Position numbers and translations under genes: made by a program. 64,000 nt of DNA, taken from Mariniblastus fucicola (GTDB taxonomy: Bacteria; Planctomycetota; Planctomycetia; Pirellulales; Pirellulaceae). Below the pieces are notes generated by a model, which made no database searches, was not told the DNA's origin, and was given only the letters and a program-made list of their open reading frames with translations. Location: contig NZ_CP042912.1 in assembly GCF_008087665.1 (NCBI RefSeq), positions 868,001 through 932,000 of the forward strand, written 5' to 3'. Shown piece by piece: positions 17,545 through 25,956 of this stretch (positions are counted from its first letter, which is position 1; every line of letters begins with the position of its first letter).

Positions 17545-17564
17545 CGTTACGTTTGCCTGACCTG

Positions 17565-18488
17565 ATGAACTCAATGCCCGAAACCTCCAAACCAGATTAT
17601 CTCGATCCGGAAACGCTGGACAAAATCAAGCGTCTTGACGTGAAGGCTCGTCTGGTGGTCGAAGGCTTCGTGACCGGTCAGCACCGTTCGCCTCACAATG
17701 GTTTCGCGATCGAGTTCGCGGCGCATCGGGAGTACGCACCCGGAGACGATCTGCGGCACATCGACTGGAAGGTCTGGTCCAAGACTGATCGGCTGTACAT
17801 CAAGGAGTACGAAGAGGAAACGAACCTCAAGTGCCATCTGCTGGTGGACTGTAGCAAGTCCATGCGTTACGGCGAAGCGACGGGACGCAGCAAGTTTGAC
17901 TATGCCGCCACGGCTGCGGCAAGCGTTGCGGTCCTGATGCAGCAACAGGCAGATTCGGTCGGGCTGGTACTTTTTAGCAATCAGATCGACAAGACATTGC
18001 GAAACAGCTCACATCCTTCGCACATCAAGGCGATCTTGCACGAGCTTGAGCAGGCTGAACCGGAAAACAAAACCGATGTCAGCGACCCGTTCATGGCGCT
18101 CGCGTCGCAGTTGAGTTCGCGAGGGATGGTGGTGCTGTTTTCCGATCTGTTTCTGGATCCGGAAGAACTCGGCAAGTCCTTGCAGCAATTTCGTCTTCGC
18201 CGCCATGAAGTGATCGTGTTTCACGTCATGCACCACGACGAACTTGAGTTTCCCTTCGAGGACAACACGCTGTTTCGTGGCCTTGAGGTCGAAGCAGAGT
18301 TGCATACCGAACCGCGGGCGCTACGGAAATCCTATCTCGAAGCGGTGGACCGCTATATGAAACGAGTCAAAAAAGTCTGTGGCGCGGCGGGCATCGACCA
18401 CGTGTTGCTGGATACCTCGAAGTCTCTCGGCGGCGTGCTGGCTTCCTATTTGAACTTCAGAGCCAAATCGAGAAGGAAGCTGCGTTAG
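17565..18488 (+). CDS. DUF58 / VWA-like protein
   Basis: Predicted DUF58-family protein (307 aa) that partners MoxR ATPases. Seen: LDVKARLVVEGFVTGQHRSP; the DUF58 signature REYAPGDDLRHIDWKVWSKTD (about 55-75) followed by IKEYEEE; then a VWA-like fold with metal-site remnant LLVDCSKSMRYG (D95, S97, S99) and VVLFSDLFLDPEEL. No signal peptide or transmembrane helix, so a cytoplasmic adaptor. Start: ATG 17565 is preferred; the frame opens at a TTG (17535) inside the intergenic palindromes, and ATG 17574 is also possible. It lies 76 bp after moxR and is probably co-transcribed. Confidence 0.93.
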   Translation: MNSMPETSKPDYLDPETLDKIKRLDVKARLVVEGFVTGQHRSPHNGFAIEFAAHREYAPGDDLRHIDWKVWSKTDRLYIKEYEEETNLKCHLLVDCSKSMRYGEATGRSKFDYAATAAASVAVLMQQQADSVGLVLFSNQIDKTLRNSSHPSHIKAILHELEQAEPENKTDVSDPFMALASQLSSRGMVVLFSDLFLDPEELGKSLQQFRLRRHEVIVFHVMHHDELEFPFEDNTLFRGLEVEAELHTEPRALRKSYLEAVDRYMKRVKKVCGAAGIDHVLLDTSKSLGGVLASYLNFRAKSRRKLR

Positions 18489-18569
18489 TTCTGGTTGCGG
18501 CGTCAGGCTGCGGCTTCTGCAACGTCGGCTTCCGGCGAGCACAAACTCCCAAACCAATCCAAAACAAAT

Positions 18570-20849
18570 ATGCTTAGCTGGTTTTTCAATCCATGGATGC
18601 TGATGGGTGGCCTCGCGGTTGCGTCGCCGATCCTGATCCATCTGCTCAACAAACGACGCTTCAAGATTGTCGAATGGGCAGCCATGGACTTTCTGTTTGA
18701 CGCGGAAAAGAAAAACAAACGCCGCGTCCAGATCGAAAACATGATCCTGCTGTTGCTGCGTTGTTTGGCGATGTTGCTGATTGCCCTGATGCTGGCCAGA
18801 CCTTTTCTTCCATCGAATGTTATCGGAGCGTTTTCGCAAACGCGTCAGCTTGAGCGAATCATCGTGATCGACGACTCGTTGTCGCAACGCGTGCTGGTTG
18901 ATTCGATACCAGCGATGCAAAAGACCAAAGAAAGCGTCAAGGATTTGTTGCGTGGTTTCGCGTCTTCGAATGAAAGCGAAGACTGGGTGAGCGTTTGGCT
19001 GACCAGCGACCCGTCGCAGCGACTGATCGACTATAAGCCGCTAACTGAAAGCACGTTGCCGGAGATTTTGCAGGTCGTTGAGCAGATTGACTGTTCAGAT
19101 CAGGTTGCCGACTACAGCGCTTCGTTAGGTGAGCTTGATCGGTATTTGCAAGGCCAGCGTGAAGATGTTGGTCGGGCTGTTTACATCTATTCTGACTTGC
19201 GAGACCGCGACTGGCGCCCGCTCGCCAATCAGGATGCTGAAGCGGCGCCGCGAAATGTTGCCAAGCGAATCGGCGAAAACTCAGTCGGCACGTTTGTTGT
19301 CGATACGGGTGGCGAGCAGGATCAGAACCTCGCCATCACCGGCATTCGTCCTGATGGGCTGTTGGTGTCGGACAAATCCGTCAGCTTTTTGGTCGACGTG
19401 ACGAACTTTGGCAAACAGACGGTCAACGAAATCAGCGTCCTGTTTCAGGTCAACGACGCTCAGGCAGAATACGAATCGATCGGAGTCCTCGGTCCCGGGA
19501 AAACAGAAACACTGGTTTTCAACTATTTCTTCAACCGCCCTGCCCCGAACGATTTGCTGAATCAAAACTTGCAGCGTAAGAGCCGCGTTCGAAATTTTCG
19601 GATTCGCGCTGAGATCGACCGTCAGTCGCTGGGTGAAGATCTGAAGCAGGATCAGCTGATCGAAGACAGTTCGCGATTTTACGCCGCCCGGATTCTCGAA
19701 GGCATTCCTGTGCTGCTGGTCGACGGCGATCCTTCGGCGATCTCGGAACGTAGCGAAACGCATTATCTGCAATCGCTGAACGTGCCTGGCACGGGGTTGT
19801 CGATGACGGATGTGACCGTTAGTGAGCTGGAAACTGTTTCCCTGGCGGACTTTCAAATCATCTTTCTGTGTAACGTCGATGAGGCATCTCCCGATCGAAT
19901 CAAGGAGTTGACCAAGTGGGTCGAAGACGGCGGATCGTTGGTTTTCATGCCGGGCAATCGTGTTCGGGCGACGACATTTAACGATGCGTTTCACCGAAGT
20001 GGTGATGGGCTTTCGCCGTTGAAGCTTGATCGCATGGCCGGTGATCCGACGATGAGCCGCTGGGTGAACTTTGAGCCCGACCCGCAAGTCCACCCGTCGC
20101 TTCGCGTGATCCTCGAAAGCGACGCTTCGAGTCTTGGCAAAATCGATGTGTTCAGCTGGTGGACTTCGATTCTGGACGAAAATCTGATCGGCAAAACGGT
20201 TTCGGTTCCGCTGCGTTTGACTGACAAAGACAATTCTCCGGCGATGGTGGATCGTACTCTCGGCAATGGACGCGTCATCGTGTTCACGATTCCTGGCGAT
20301 GGCGATTGGACCATGTGGCCCAGCAGTCCAACCTATGCACCGGTGATGATCGACTTGATCGATTACCTGTTGGGGCAATCCAAAGAAGCTTCGACGATTT
20401 TGTTAGGCGACACGATTTCGCAACCGATTGATTTGAGTGCGTTCGCGAACCGCGCGACACTGCGAGATCCGGCTGAAGAGTCGGTCGAAGCGGTTGCCAA
20501 GCCTGTCGATGCTGAGGATTCTGACGCAATCATTCAGGAAGTGACCTTTGAAAACACAGGCCGAGCCGGTTTTTACGATTTGAAGTTTCAGCGACATGAT
20601 GGCGGAACTGAATCGACGCTCTATGCGTCCAATTACGACCCGCAGGAGAGTCGGCTGGATCGTTTGGCCCCGACTGAGCAGGAAGACTTTTTCTCGGGCA
20701 AGAACCTGCAACTGATTTCTGGCGAGGAGTTGGCCAGCCAGTCGGTTTCAGGTAGCAACACGGAGATTTGGCTGCAGATTTTGATGATCCTGTTCGGTGT
20801 TTTGGTGACCGAACAACTGTTGGCATACTGGTGGGGGCGAAAGAGATAG
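18570..20849 (+). CDS. BatA-like membrane protein with VWA/GATase-like region
   Basis: Predicted inner-membrane protein (759 aa). Seen: the BatA N-terminal domain with two transmembrane helices (WFFNPWMLMGGLAVASPIL, then LLLLRCLAMLLIALMLARPF) separated by the cytoplasmic loop HLLNKRRFKIVEWAAMDFL; a large periplasmic part with VIDDSLSQRVLVDS, where the VWA metal site is only partly kept; a GATase1-like segment (IPVLLVDGDPSA, LTKWVEDGGSLVFMPG); and a final transmembrane helix ending GRKR. Start: ATG 18570 begins directly before the first helix; a TTG at 18495 would add 25 unlikely residues. The stop is 2 bp before the next start, so translational coupling is likely. A membrane substrate or scaffold for the MoxR machine (inference). 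Confidence 0.9.
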   Translation: MLSWFFNPWMLMGGLAVASPILIHLLNKRRFKIVEWAAMDFLFDAEKKNKRRVQIENMILLLLRCLAMLLIALMLARPFLPSNVIGAFSQTRQLERIIVIDDSLSQRVLVDSIPAMQKTKESVKDLLRGFASSNESEDWVSVWLTSDPSQRLIDYKPLTESTLPEILQVVEQIDCSDQVADYSASLGELDRYLQGQREDVGRAVYIYSDLRDRDWRPLANQDAEAAPRNVAKRIGENSVGTFVVDTGGEQDQNLAITGIRPDGLLVSDKSVSFLVDVTNFGKQTVNEISVLFQVNDAQAEYESIGVLGPGKTETLVFNYFFNRPAPNDLLNQNLQRKSRVRNFRIRAEIDRQSLGEDLKQDQLIEDSSRFYAARILEGIPVLLVDGDPSAISERSETHYLQSLNVPGTGLSMTDVTVSELETVSLADFQIIFLCNVDEASPDRIKELTKWVEDGGSLVFMPGNRVRATTFNDAFHRSGDGLSPLKLDRMAGDPTMSRWVNFEPDPQVHPSLRVILESDASSLGKIDVFSWWTSILDENLIGKTVSVPLRLTDKDNSPAMVDRTLGNGRVIVFTIPGDGDWTMWPSSPTYAPVMIDLIDYLLGQSKEASTILLGDTISQPIDLSAFANRATLRDPAEESVEAVAKPVDAEDSDAIIQEVTFENTGRAGFYDLKFQRHDGGTESTLYASNYDPQESRLDRLAPTEQEDFFSGKNLQLISGEELASQSVSGSNTEIWLQILMILFGVLVTEQLLAYWWGRKR

Positions 20850-20851
20850 TC

Positions 20852-23374
20852 ATGAAAGCTATACCTTGCATTCGGATCCTTGCTGTCACTGTTCTCGTGT
20901 TTGGGTTTGCCGTCCCCAATGCGTTCGCACAACTGCGTCGACTGGCCGATCCGGTGATCATCGAGCCGGGAGCGCTGCGACGCGTTCGTGTGTTTGGCGC
21001 TTTGGATGTAGCGGCTGGCAGAGCGAGCTCTGAAGATGGAGAAGCTCAGGAAGTTGCCGGCGCGGTTCTTAAAACGGATCCCGATCTCGAAGCGTTGCTC
21101 GACAAAGCCAACCGTCATGCAAGCGAAGGTAACTTTCGTGTCGCCACACGTCTGTGGCAGGCGGTGCTCGAACGCAGCGGCGATTCGCTCTACAGCGAAG
21201 ACGAAATCAACTACTACTCGATCAGTGATCAGGTCGAGCAGATTCTTGCCCAGCTTCCTGCCGAAGCGTTGGATATTTATCGTGTGACGGCGGATGCGTC
21301 TGCGAAACAGATTTTGGCCGAAGCCGATGATCCGAACGACATTGCAGCATTGATGCGAGTTGCAGGGAACTTTTTCGTTAGCTCTGAAGGAGACGACGCC
21401 GCGTTTCGGTTGGGTTGTCTGTACCTTGACCGTCACGATTTTTCAGGAGCGCTTCGCGTGTTCAGGAAGATCGCGTCCCAGCATCCTGACCCTTCAGTTT
21501 CGCTCGACGAAGTCCATGCCAGGATCGCGATTTGCCATGCGTTTATGGGGAACCCGGATTTGGCTCGCGATTCGCTTTCGGCCGGTCGTGGATACGGCGC
21601 CGATTCGGCAGCGATCGATGCTGTTGAGCGTTCGATTGTCAGCATCGCGCCAACGGACACGCGTGATGCAGCGCTCTCTCAGTGGAAGACTTCGCACGGA
21701 AATTCAAAGCGGCTTGCGGCGATGCCGTCTCTTCCAGATTCCTCGTTCACGGTGGATCAGGTTGCAAAGTGGCAGTTCTTTGTGCCGCCGCGCGACGATC
21801 GATACATCAGTCGCCCGGAAACGATCGGCAAAGTGCTTGCCGGCGAAAAAAGCCATGGCGAGTACGCTGCCTCGACTCGCAATCCGGTCGAGAAAAAGAT
21901 GGTTGCTGAGTGGGCTGAGAAAGGCTGGCGTCCGGCAGGCCATCTGCTGTTTGACGAAAACCAGATCTATTTCAAGGCACCTGCAGACGTGATCGCGTTT
22001 GACCGAAAAAAGATCGCGGACTTGATTGCCTCTTCGCCCGATCCTCTGCAAGACAAATCATCCGAACCCAGAAGCACAGGTTTTGACATCGAAGATTTTG
22101 CTTCCTGGCGCAGTGTTTGGCGAAACGTGTTTGAGGTTGATCCGGCGACGACTCGCAAGCAGCAACTTTCTGGCGCGCGGCAAAGAATCAATATTCGTCG
22201 CACGGGCCGTCAGGTCAATTCGGCGACCAAGCTGGCTCTGTTCCCGAAAACGATGCACTTTGATGACCTGATTCACCAGCAAATGTCGATGCTTGACGGA
22301 GTCGTTTATACGATCGAAGGCAAATCATTCAATGATCGCAGCAGACACGCGGCCGCGCGACAGGTGAACCATGGCTGGAACGTGAACTTTCGCCGGACGC
22401 GTACCAATTTCCTGACGGCTTACGAAAGTGAGTCGGGGCGAATGCTGTGGCGGTTGCCGCGAGTCAACATTCCCGAGTCGCCTTCCTATGATCCGACGAA
22501 AAAACCTGAGGACATCGACGAGACTGATCGCTGGCTTCGCAGTGGCGGAATGATGGCGGCACCGGTCAAGTTCGCGGATCTGCTAATCGTTCCAGTGAAT
22601 CAGAACGGAGCCATTCATCTTTATGGAATCGATCCGGCGAACGAAGGCCAAACTGTTTGGTCGGCGTTTCTGTGCGACGAGCCCGAAACGGGTTCGGTGG
22701 CGACGTCTCCGATCAACTTGACGATTGACGGCAGCGACCTGTTTGTGACTTGCGGGACGGGAGTCCTGTTTGTGGTCGATCCGACGACCGGGAAAATTCG
22801 CTTTGCAAAACGCTATACACGCTCGGGTGAGACCAATGATTTACTGCGTCGCTCGTTCAATTCGATCATGACAGACTTCGACGGTTGGAGCAGTGACGTG
22901 ATCCTGCCTAATGGTCGCGAGTTAATTTGTCTGTGCAGCGATACGGATGAGATCGTTGCGATCGATCGCAATAACGGTTCGATGGTTTGGAAAACGAGTT
23001 TGCGACCATACGGCGCGAAAGTTGACTACATCATTGGAGCCTGGGGAGATCTGTTGTACCTCGGCGGCAAGCAGACCATCATCGCGATCGATCTCAAAGC
23101 CGAAGGTTACGTTGCGTGGGGTGGCGAGCCGATGTTCGATGGCTCAAACTCGACAGGCCGTGGCATGGTGACGCCGCAAGGAGTCTTCGTGCCGGTCGGC
23201 AACGCGATCTGGCGGTTCGGACTCAAGGCCAAAAAGGGCCGCGCGGAAGTTCTGAATCAGGTCGAAGCTTTCCTGGGAACGGAAGCTCCGGTTGGAAATT
23301 TATATAGCGATGGCGAGCGAATCTGGGTGCACGGTGCATCTCGACTGTACGCGTTGTCACCGAAAGAGGAATAG
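20852..23374 (+). CDS. Exported TPR plus PQQ/BamB-like beta-propeller protein
   Basis: Predicted periplasmic protein (840 aa). Seen: signal peptide KAIPCIRILAVTVLVFGFAVPNAFAQ; a helical TPR-like region (about 80-260) with RHASEGNFRVATRLWQAVL and LGCLYLDRHDFSGALRVFRK; and from about 380 a beta-propeller of PQQ/BamB-like blades (LTAYESESGRMLWRLPR, LFVVDPTTGKIRF, VAIDRNNGSMVWKTSL). No PQQ-dehydrogenase catalytic motif was seen, so this is a binding or scaffold propeller rather than an enzyme. Start: ATG 20852 sits 2 bp after the previous stop. The tight spacing on both sides ties it to the membrane proteins of this cluster. Confidence 0.9.
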   Translation: MKAIPCIRILAVTVLVFGFAVPNAFAQLRRLADPVIIEPGALRRVRVFGALDVAAGRASSEDGEAQEVAGAVLKTDPDLEALLDKANRHASEGNFRVATRLWQAVLERSGDSLYSEDEINYYSISDQVEQILAQLPAEALDIYRVTADASAKQILAEADDPNDIAALMRVAGNFFVSSEGDDAAFRLGCLYLDRHDFSGALRVFRKIASQHPDPSVSLDEVHARIAICHAFMGNPDLARDSLSAGRGYGADSAAIDAVERSIVSIAPTDTRDAALSQWKTSHGNSKRLAAMPSLPDSSFTVDQVAKWQFFVPPRDDRYISRPETIGKVLAGEKSHGEYAASTRNPVEKKMVAEWAEKGWRPAGHLLFDENQIYFKAPADVIAFDRKKIADLIASSPDPLQDKSSEPRSTGFDIEDFASWRSVWRNVFEVDPATTRKQQLSGARQRINIRRTGRQVNSATKLALFPKTMHFDDLIHQQMSMLDGVVYTIEGKSFNDRSRHAAARQVNHGWNVNFRRTRTNFLTAYESESGRMLWRLPRVNIPESPSYDPTKKPEDIDETDRWLRSGGMMAAPVKFADLLIVPVNQNGAIHLYGIDPANEGQTVWSAFLCDEPETGSVATSPINLTIDGSDLFVTCGTGVLFVVDPTTGKIRFAKRYTRSGETNDLLRRSFNSIMTDFDGWSSDVILPNGRELICLCSDTDEIVAIDRNNGSMVWKTSLRPYGAKVDYIIGAWGDLLYLGGKQTIIAIDLKAEGYVAWGGEPMFDGSNSTGRGMVTPQGVFVPVGNAIWRFGLKAKKGRAEVLNQVEAFLGTEAPVGNLYSDGERIWVHGASRLYALSPKEE

Positions 23375-23376
23375 AG

Positions 23377-25956
23377 TTGAACCTGATCGCTGAAAATTCC
23401 GGAATCTTGCAGTGGCTTGTTGGCGAACGCCCCGACCGCACGGGAACGCCTGCGCTGCAGTGGGCGAACCTTCCCGAGTCCTGGGGCGTGTTTGTGCTGA
23501 TCGCGATCGTCGGGCTTTTATGCTACGGAGTGTTCTGGCTTTACAAACGCGAGATCAACACCTGTCCGATGCCGGTCAAAATGTTGATGGCCGGGATTCG
23601 CCTGTTTGTGTTGCTGTTGTTGGTGCTACTGTTTCTCAAACCATCGCTCTATTTTCAAAAAGTCGACGAAGTTCGACCGCCGATCGAGTTGCTGCGCGAT
23701 TCCAGTTTGTCGCTGGCACGCGGGGATTTGTATCGCAATGACGAACAGGTCAAACTGTTGGCTGGATTGACCGGGCTGGATGCGGATTCGATCGACGCCG
23801 GATCGATTTCACGAACCGAGTTGTTGAATCGTGCTTTTGAAAAGCACCCGGAAATTCTGGAGCAAATGCGACTCAAGGGCCCCGTGCATGTCGTGGACTT
23901 TGCAGATGGCTCCACGCCGTACGAGCTGATTCCATCGATCACGCAAGAAGACCTCGACCAGGCTGCCGCGGGCAAGGGCTCTGATGAACAGGATTCGGCG
24001 GTGGAAGACTCGCCTGTTAAAGAAGATCCGGCAACGGAATCTGTCGATGTAAAATTGCCGGAACTGATTGCGTCGGGCGCCGCGACCGACATCTGGCAGG
24101 CGCTAAAGAATGTGCTCGATGCGACAACGACGCCGTCATCGATCGTGTTGATCAGCGAAGGCCAGCACAACGGCAATGGTGATCCGTTGGAGATGGCCGA
24201 GAAAGCCGCCTCGCTGGATATTCCTATCTACACGATTGGCGTCGGTGATCCGAATCCGCCCAAAAACGTTGCTGTTAAAGAAGTCTACGTTCGCAACAAA
24301 GCCTATCCGGACGAGCCGTTTGAGGTCGAAGCCGTCGTGCAGACCAGTCGTCGCAACGAAACCAATTTGCCCGCCCGTTTGAAGGTCGCCTTGCTTGAAC
24401 AGCGCCGCGATTCGACAGGAAAGCTGTCCCAGCCGATCGAAGTTAAATCCGAAAGCGTCAACGTGCCTGAAAACGGCGGACGCATCCGGCTGAATTTTCA
24501 GCACGCGACCAATCGCCCTGGAAAGTACGTCTACACGGTTCGCAGTGAAACGCTGCCCGACGAAACCGACACTGACGACAATGAGTTGGTGTCATCGCAG
24601 TTGGAAGTCGTCGACGAGAAAGTCAAGGTGCTGCTGATTTCCGGTTTGCCGAACTGGGACTACCAACAGGTTTACAAGCTGTTGCAACGAGATCAGACGA
24701 TCGATCTCAGCTGCTGGCTGCAGTCGATGGACGAATCACGTCCGCAGGAAGGCAACACGCCGATCACGCGACTGCCGCAGACGATTGAAGAGCTGGGGCA
24801 GTACAACGTTATTCTTTTGCTTGATCCGGATCCGAGCGAGTTCGACGATCGCTGGGTCGGACTGTTGAAGGACTTTTGCGAATACAAAGCCGGCGGCGTG
24901 ATGTTCATGGCCGGGCCGCAGTTCTCCAGCGAGTTTCTGACCAAACCCAGCCTGAAACCATTTCGCGACATCGTCCCGGTTCGCTTTGGTGATCTTGAAG
25001 AAATCGAAGTCAACGAAGCCCTCGCGTCGGCGACCGATGACCGCGCTGGCAAAATGCTGCTGGTCCCTTTCAATATGGACCATCCGGTGATGAGCTTTCG
25101 CAGCGAACCGGAAGAGAATCTCAAGATCTGGAATCTGATGCCCGGGATTTATTGGAGCTTTCCTGCTTCACGGGCCAAGCCGACGGCTCGGGTGTTGATG
25201 GAGCGTGGTGATCAGGTTAGCGCCGAAGGCAACCAACCGCTGATGGTGTCCGGCCGTTTCGGTGCCGGTTCCGTTTTGTATCTCGGTTTCCAGGGAACGT
25301 GGCGCTGGCGTCCAATCGGTTTGCAGGCTCAATACTTTGATCGGTTTTGGATTCAGGTTGTCCGTTTTCTGGTCGAGACACGTTCCTTGCAGGGATCGCG
25401 CCGCGGATTCATTGATCGCGAGAAAACCGAATACGAACTTGGTCAGCGTGTGACGTTGGTGGCCCGGTTGTTGGATGAGCAGTTTAAACCTTCCAAAGAG
25501 CCGACGTTTGATGCGGTGATCAAGTCCGACGACGGTCGCGAGCAAACGATCAAGCTCAAGCTGCTGCCGAACCAGGAAGGGCGATACGAAGGCTCGTTTC
25601 CGGCGACGCGAATCGGCGCCTACGAAGCAACGGTCAAGATCGGTGACTCTGCGGAAAAGCTAATTGACCCGGTCTCCTTTCGAGTGGTGTCGCCAAGTGC
25701 TGAAACCGGATCGTACTGGCTCAATGAGAAACTGTTGCGAGACATTTCGGATCGTTCAGGCGGGCAATATTTTCGCCTTGATTCAATCAGAAAGCTTCCT
25801 GACGTTTTGCCGAACACGGTTGAGCGTTTTACGTTTAACAGTCCGCCAGAACCGCTGTGGGATGCCAGCCCCAAGTTGCGTTGGCTAATCTTTTTGCTGC
25901 CCGTTGTGTTGCTGACAATCGAATGGGCCGCGCGAAAATGGTACAAGTTGTTGTAA
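23377..25956 (+). CDS. Membrane protein with GATase-like/VWA-like periplasmic domain
   Basis: Predicted inner-membrane protein (859 aa). Seen: two N-terminal transmembrane helices (GVFVLIAIVGLLCYGVFWLY; GIRLFVLLLLVLLFL), a degenerate VWA-like site (LLRDSSLSLA) followed by SSIVLISEGQHNG and IPIYTIGVGDPNPP, a periplasmic beta-sandwich, a GATase1-like core (VKVLLISGLPNWDYQQVYKL; GGVMFMAGPQF), more beta structure, and a C-terminal helix (LIFLLPVVLLTIEWAAR). Start: TTG 23377 is supported by AGAGGAA (23365-23371) and by the 2-bp distance from the previous stop. Companion of the BatA-like protein in the same cluster; probably non-enzymatic. Confidence 0.88.
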   Translation: MNLIAENSGILQWLVGERPDRTGTPALQWANLPESWGVFVLIAIVGLLCYGVFWLYKREINTCPMPVKMLMAGIRLFVLLLLVLLFLKPSLYFQKVDEVRPPIELLRDSSLSLARGDLYRNDEQVKLLAGLTGLDADSIDAGSISRTELLNRAFEKHPEILEQMRLKGPVHVVDFADGSTPYELIPSITQEDLDQAAAGKGSDEQDSAVEDSPVKEDPATESVDVKLPELIASGAATDIWQALKNVLDATTTPSSIVLISEGQHNGNGDPLEMAEKAASLDIPIYTIGVGDPNPPKNVAVKEVYVRNKAYPDEPFEVEAVVQTSRRNETNLPARLKVALLEQRRDSTGKLSQPIEVKSESVNVPENGGRIRLNFQHATNRPGKYVYTVRSETLPDETDTDDNELVSSQLEVVDEKVKVLLISGLPNWDYQQVYKLLQRDQTIDLSCWLQSMDESRPQEGNTPITRLPQTIEELGQYNVILLLDPDPSEFDDRWVGLLKDFCEYKAGGVMFMAGPQFSSEFLTKPSLKPFRDIVPVRFGDLEEIEVNEALASATDDRAGKMLLVPFNMDHPVMSFRSEPEENLKIWNLMPGIYWSFPASRAKPTARVLMERGDQVSAEGNQPLMVSGRFGAGSVLYLGFQGTWRWRPIGLQAQYFDRFWIQVVRFLVETRSLQGSRRGFIDREKTEYELGQRVTLVARLLDEQFKPSKEPTFDAVIKSDDGREQTIKLKLLPNQEGRYEGSFPATRIGAYEATVKIGDSAEKLIDPVSFRVVSPSAETGSYWLNEKLLRDISDRSGGQYFRLDSIRKLPDVLPNTVERFTFNSPPEPLWDASPKLRWLIFLLPVVLLTIEWAARKWYKLL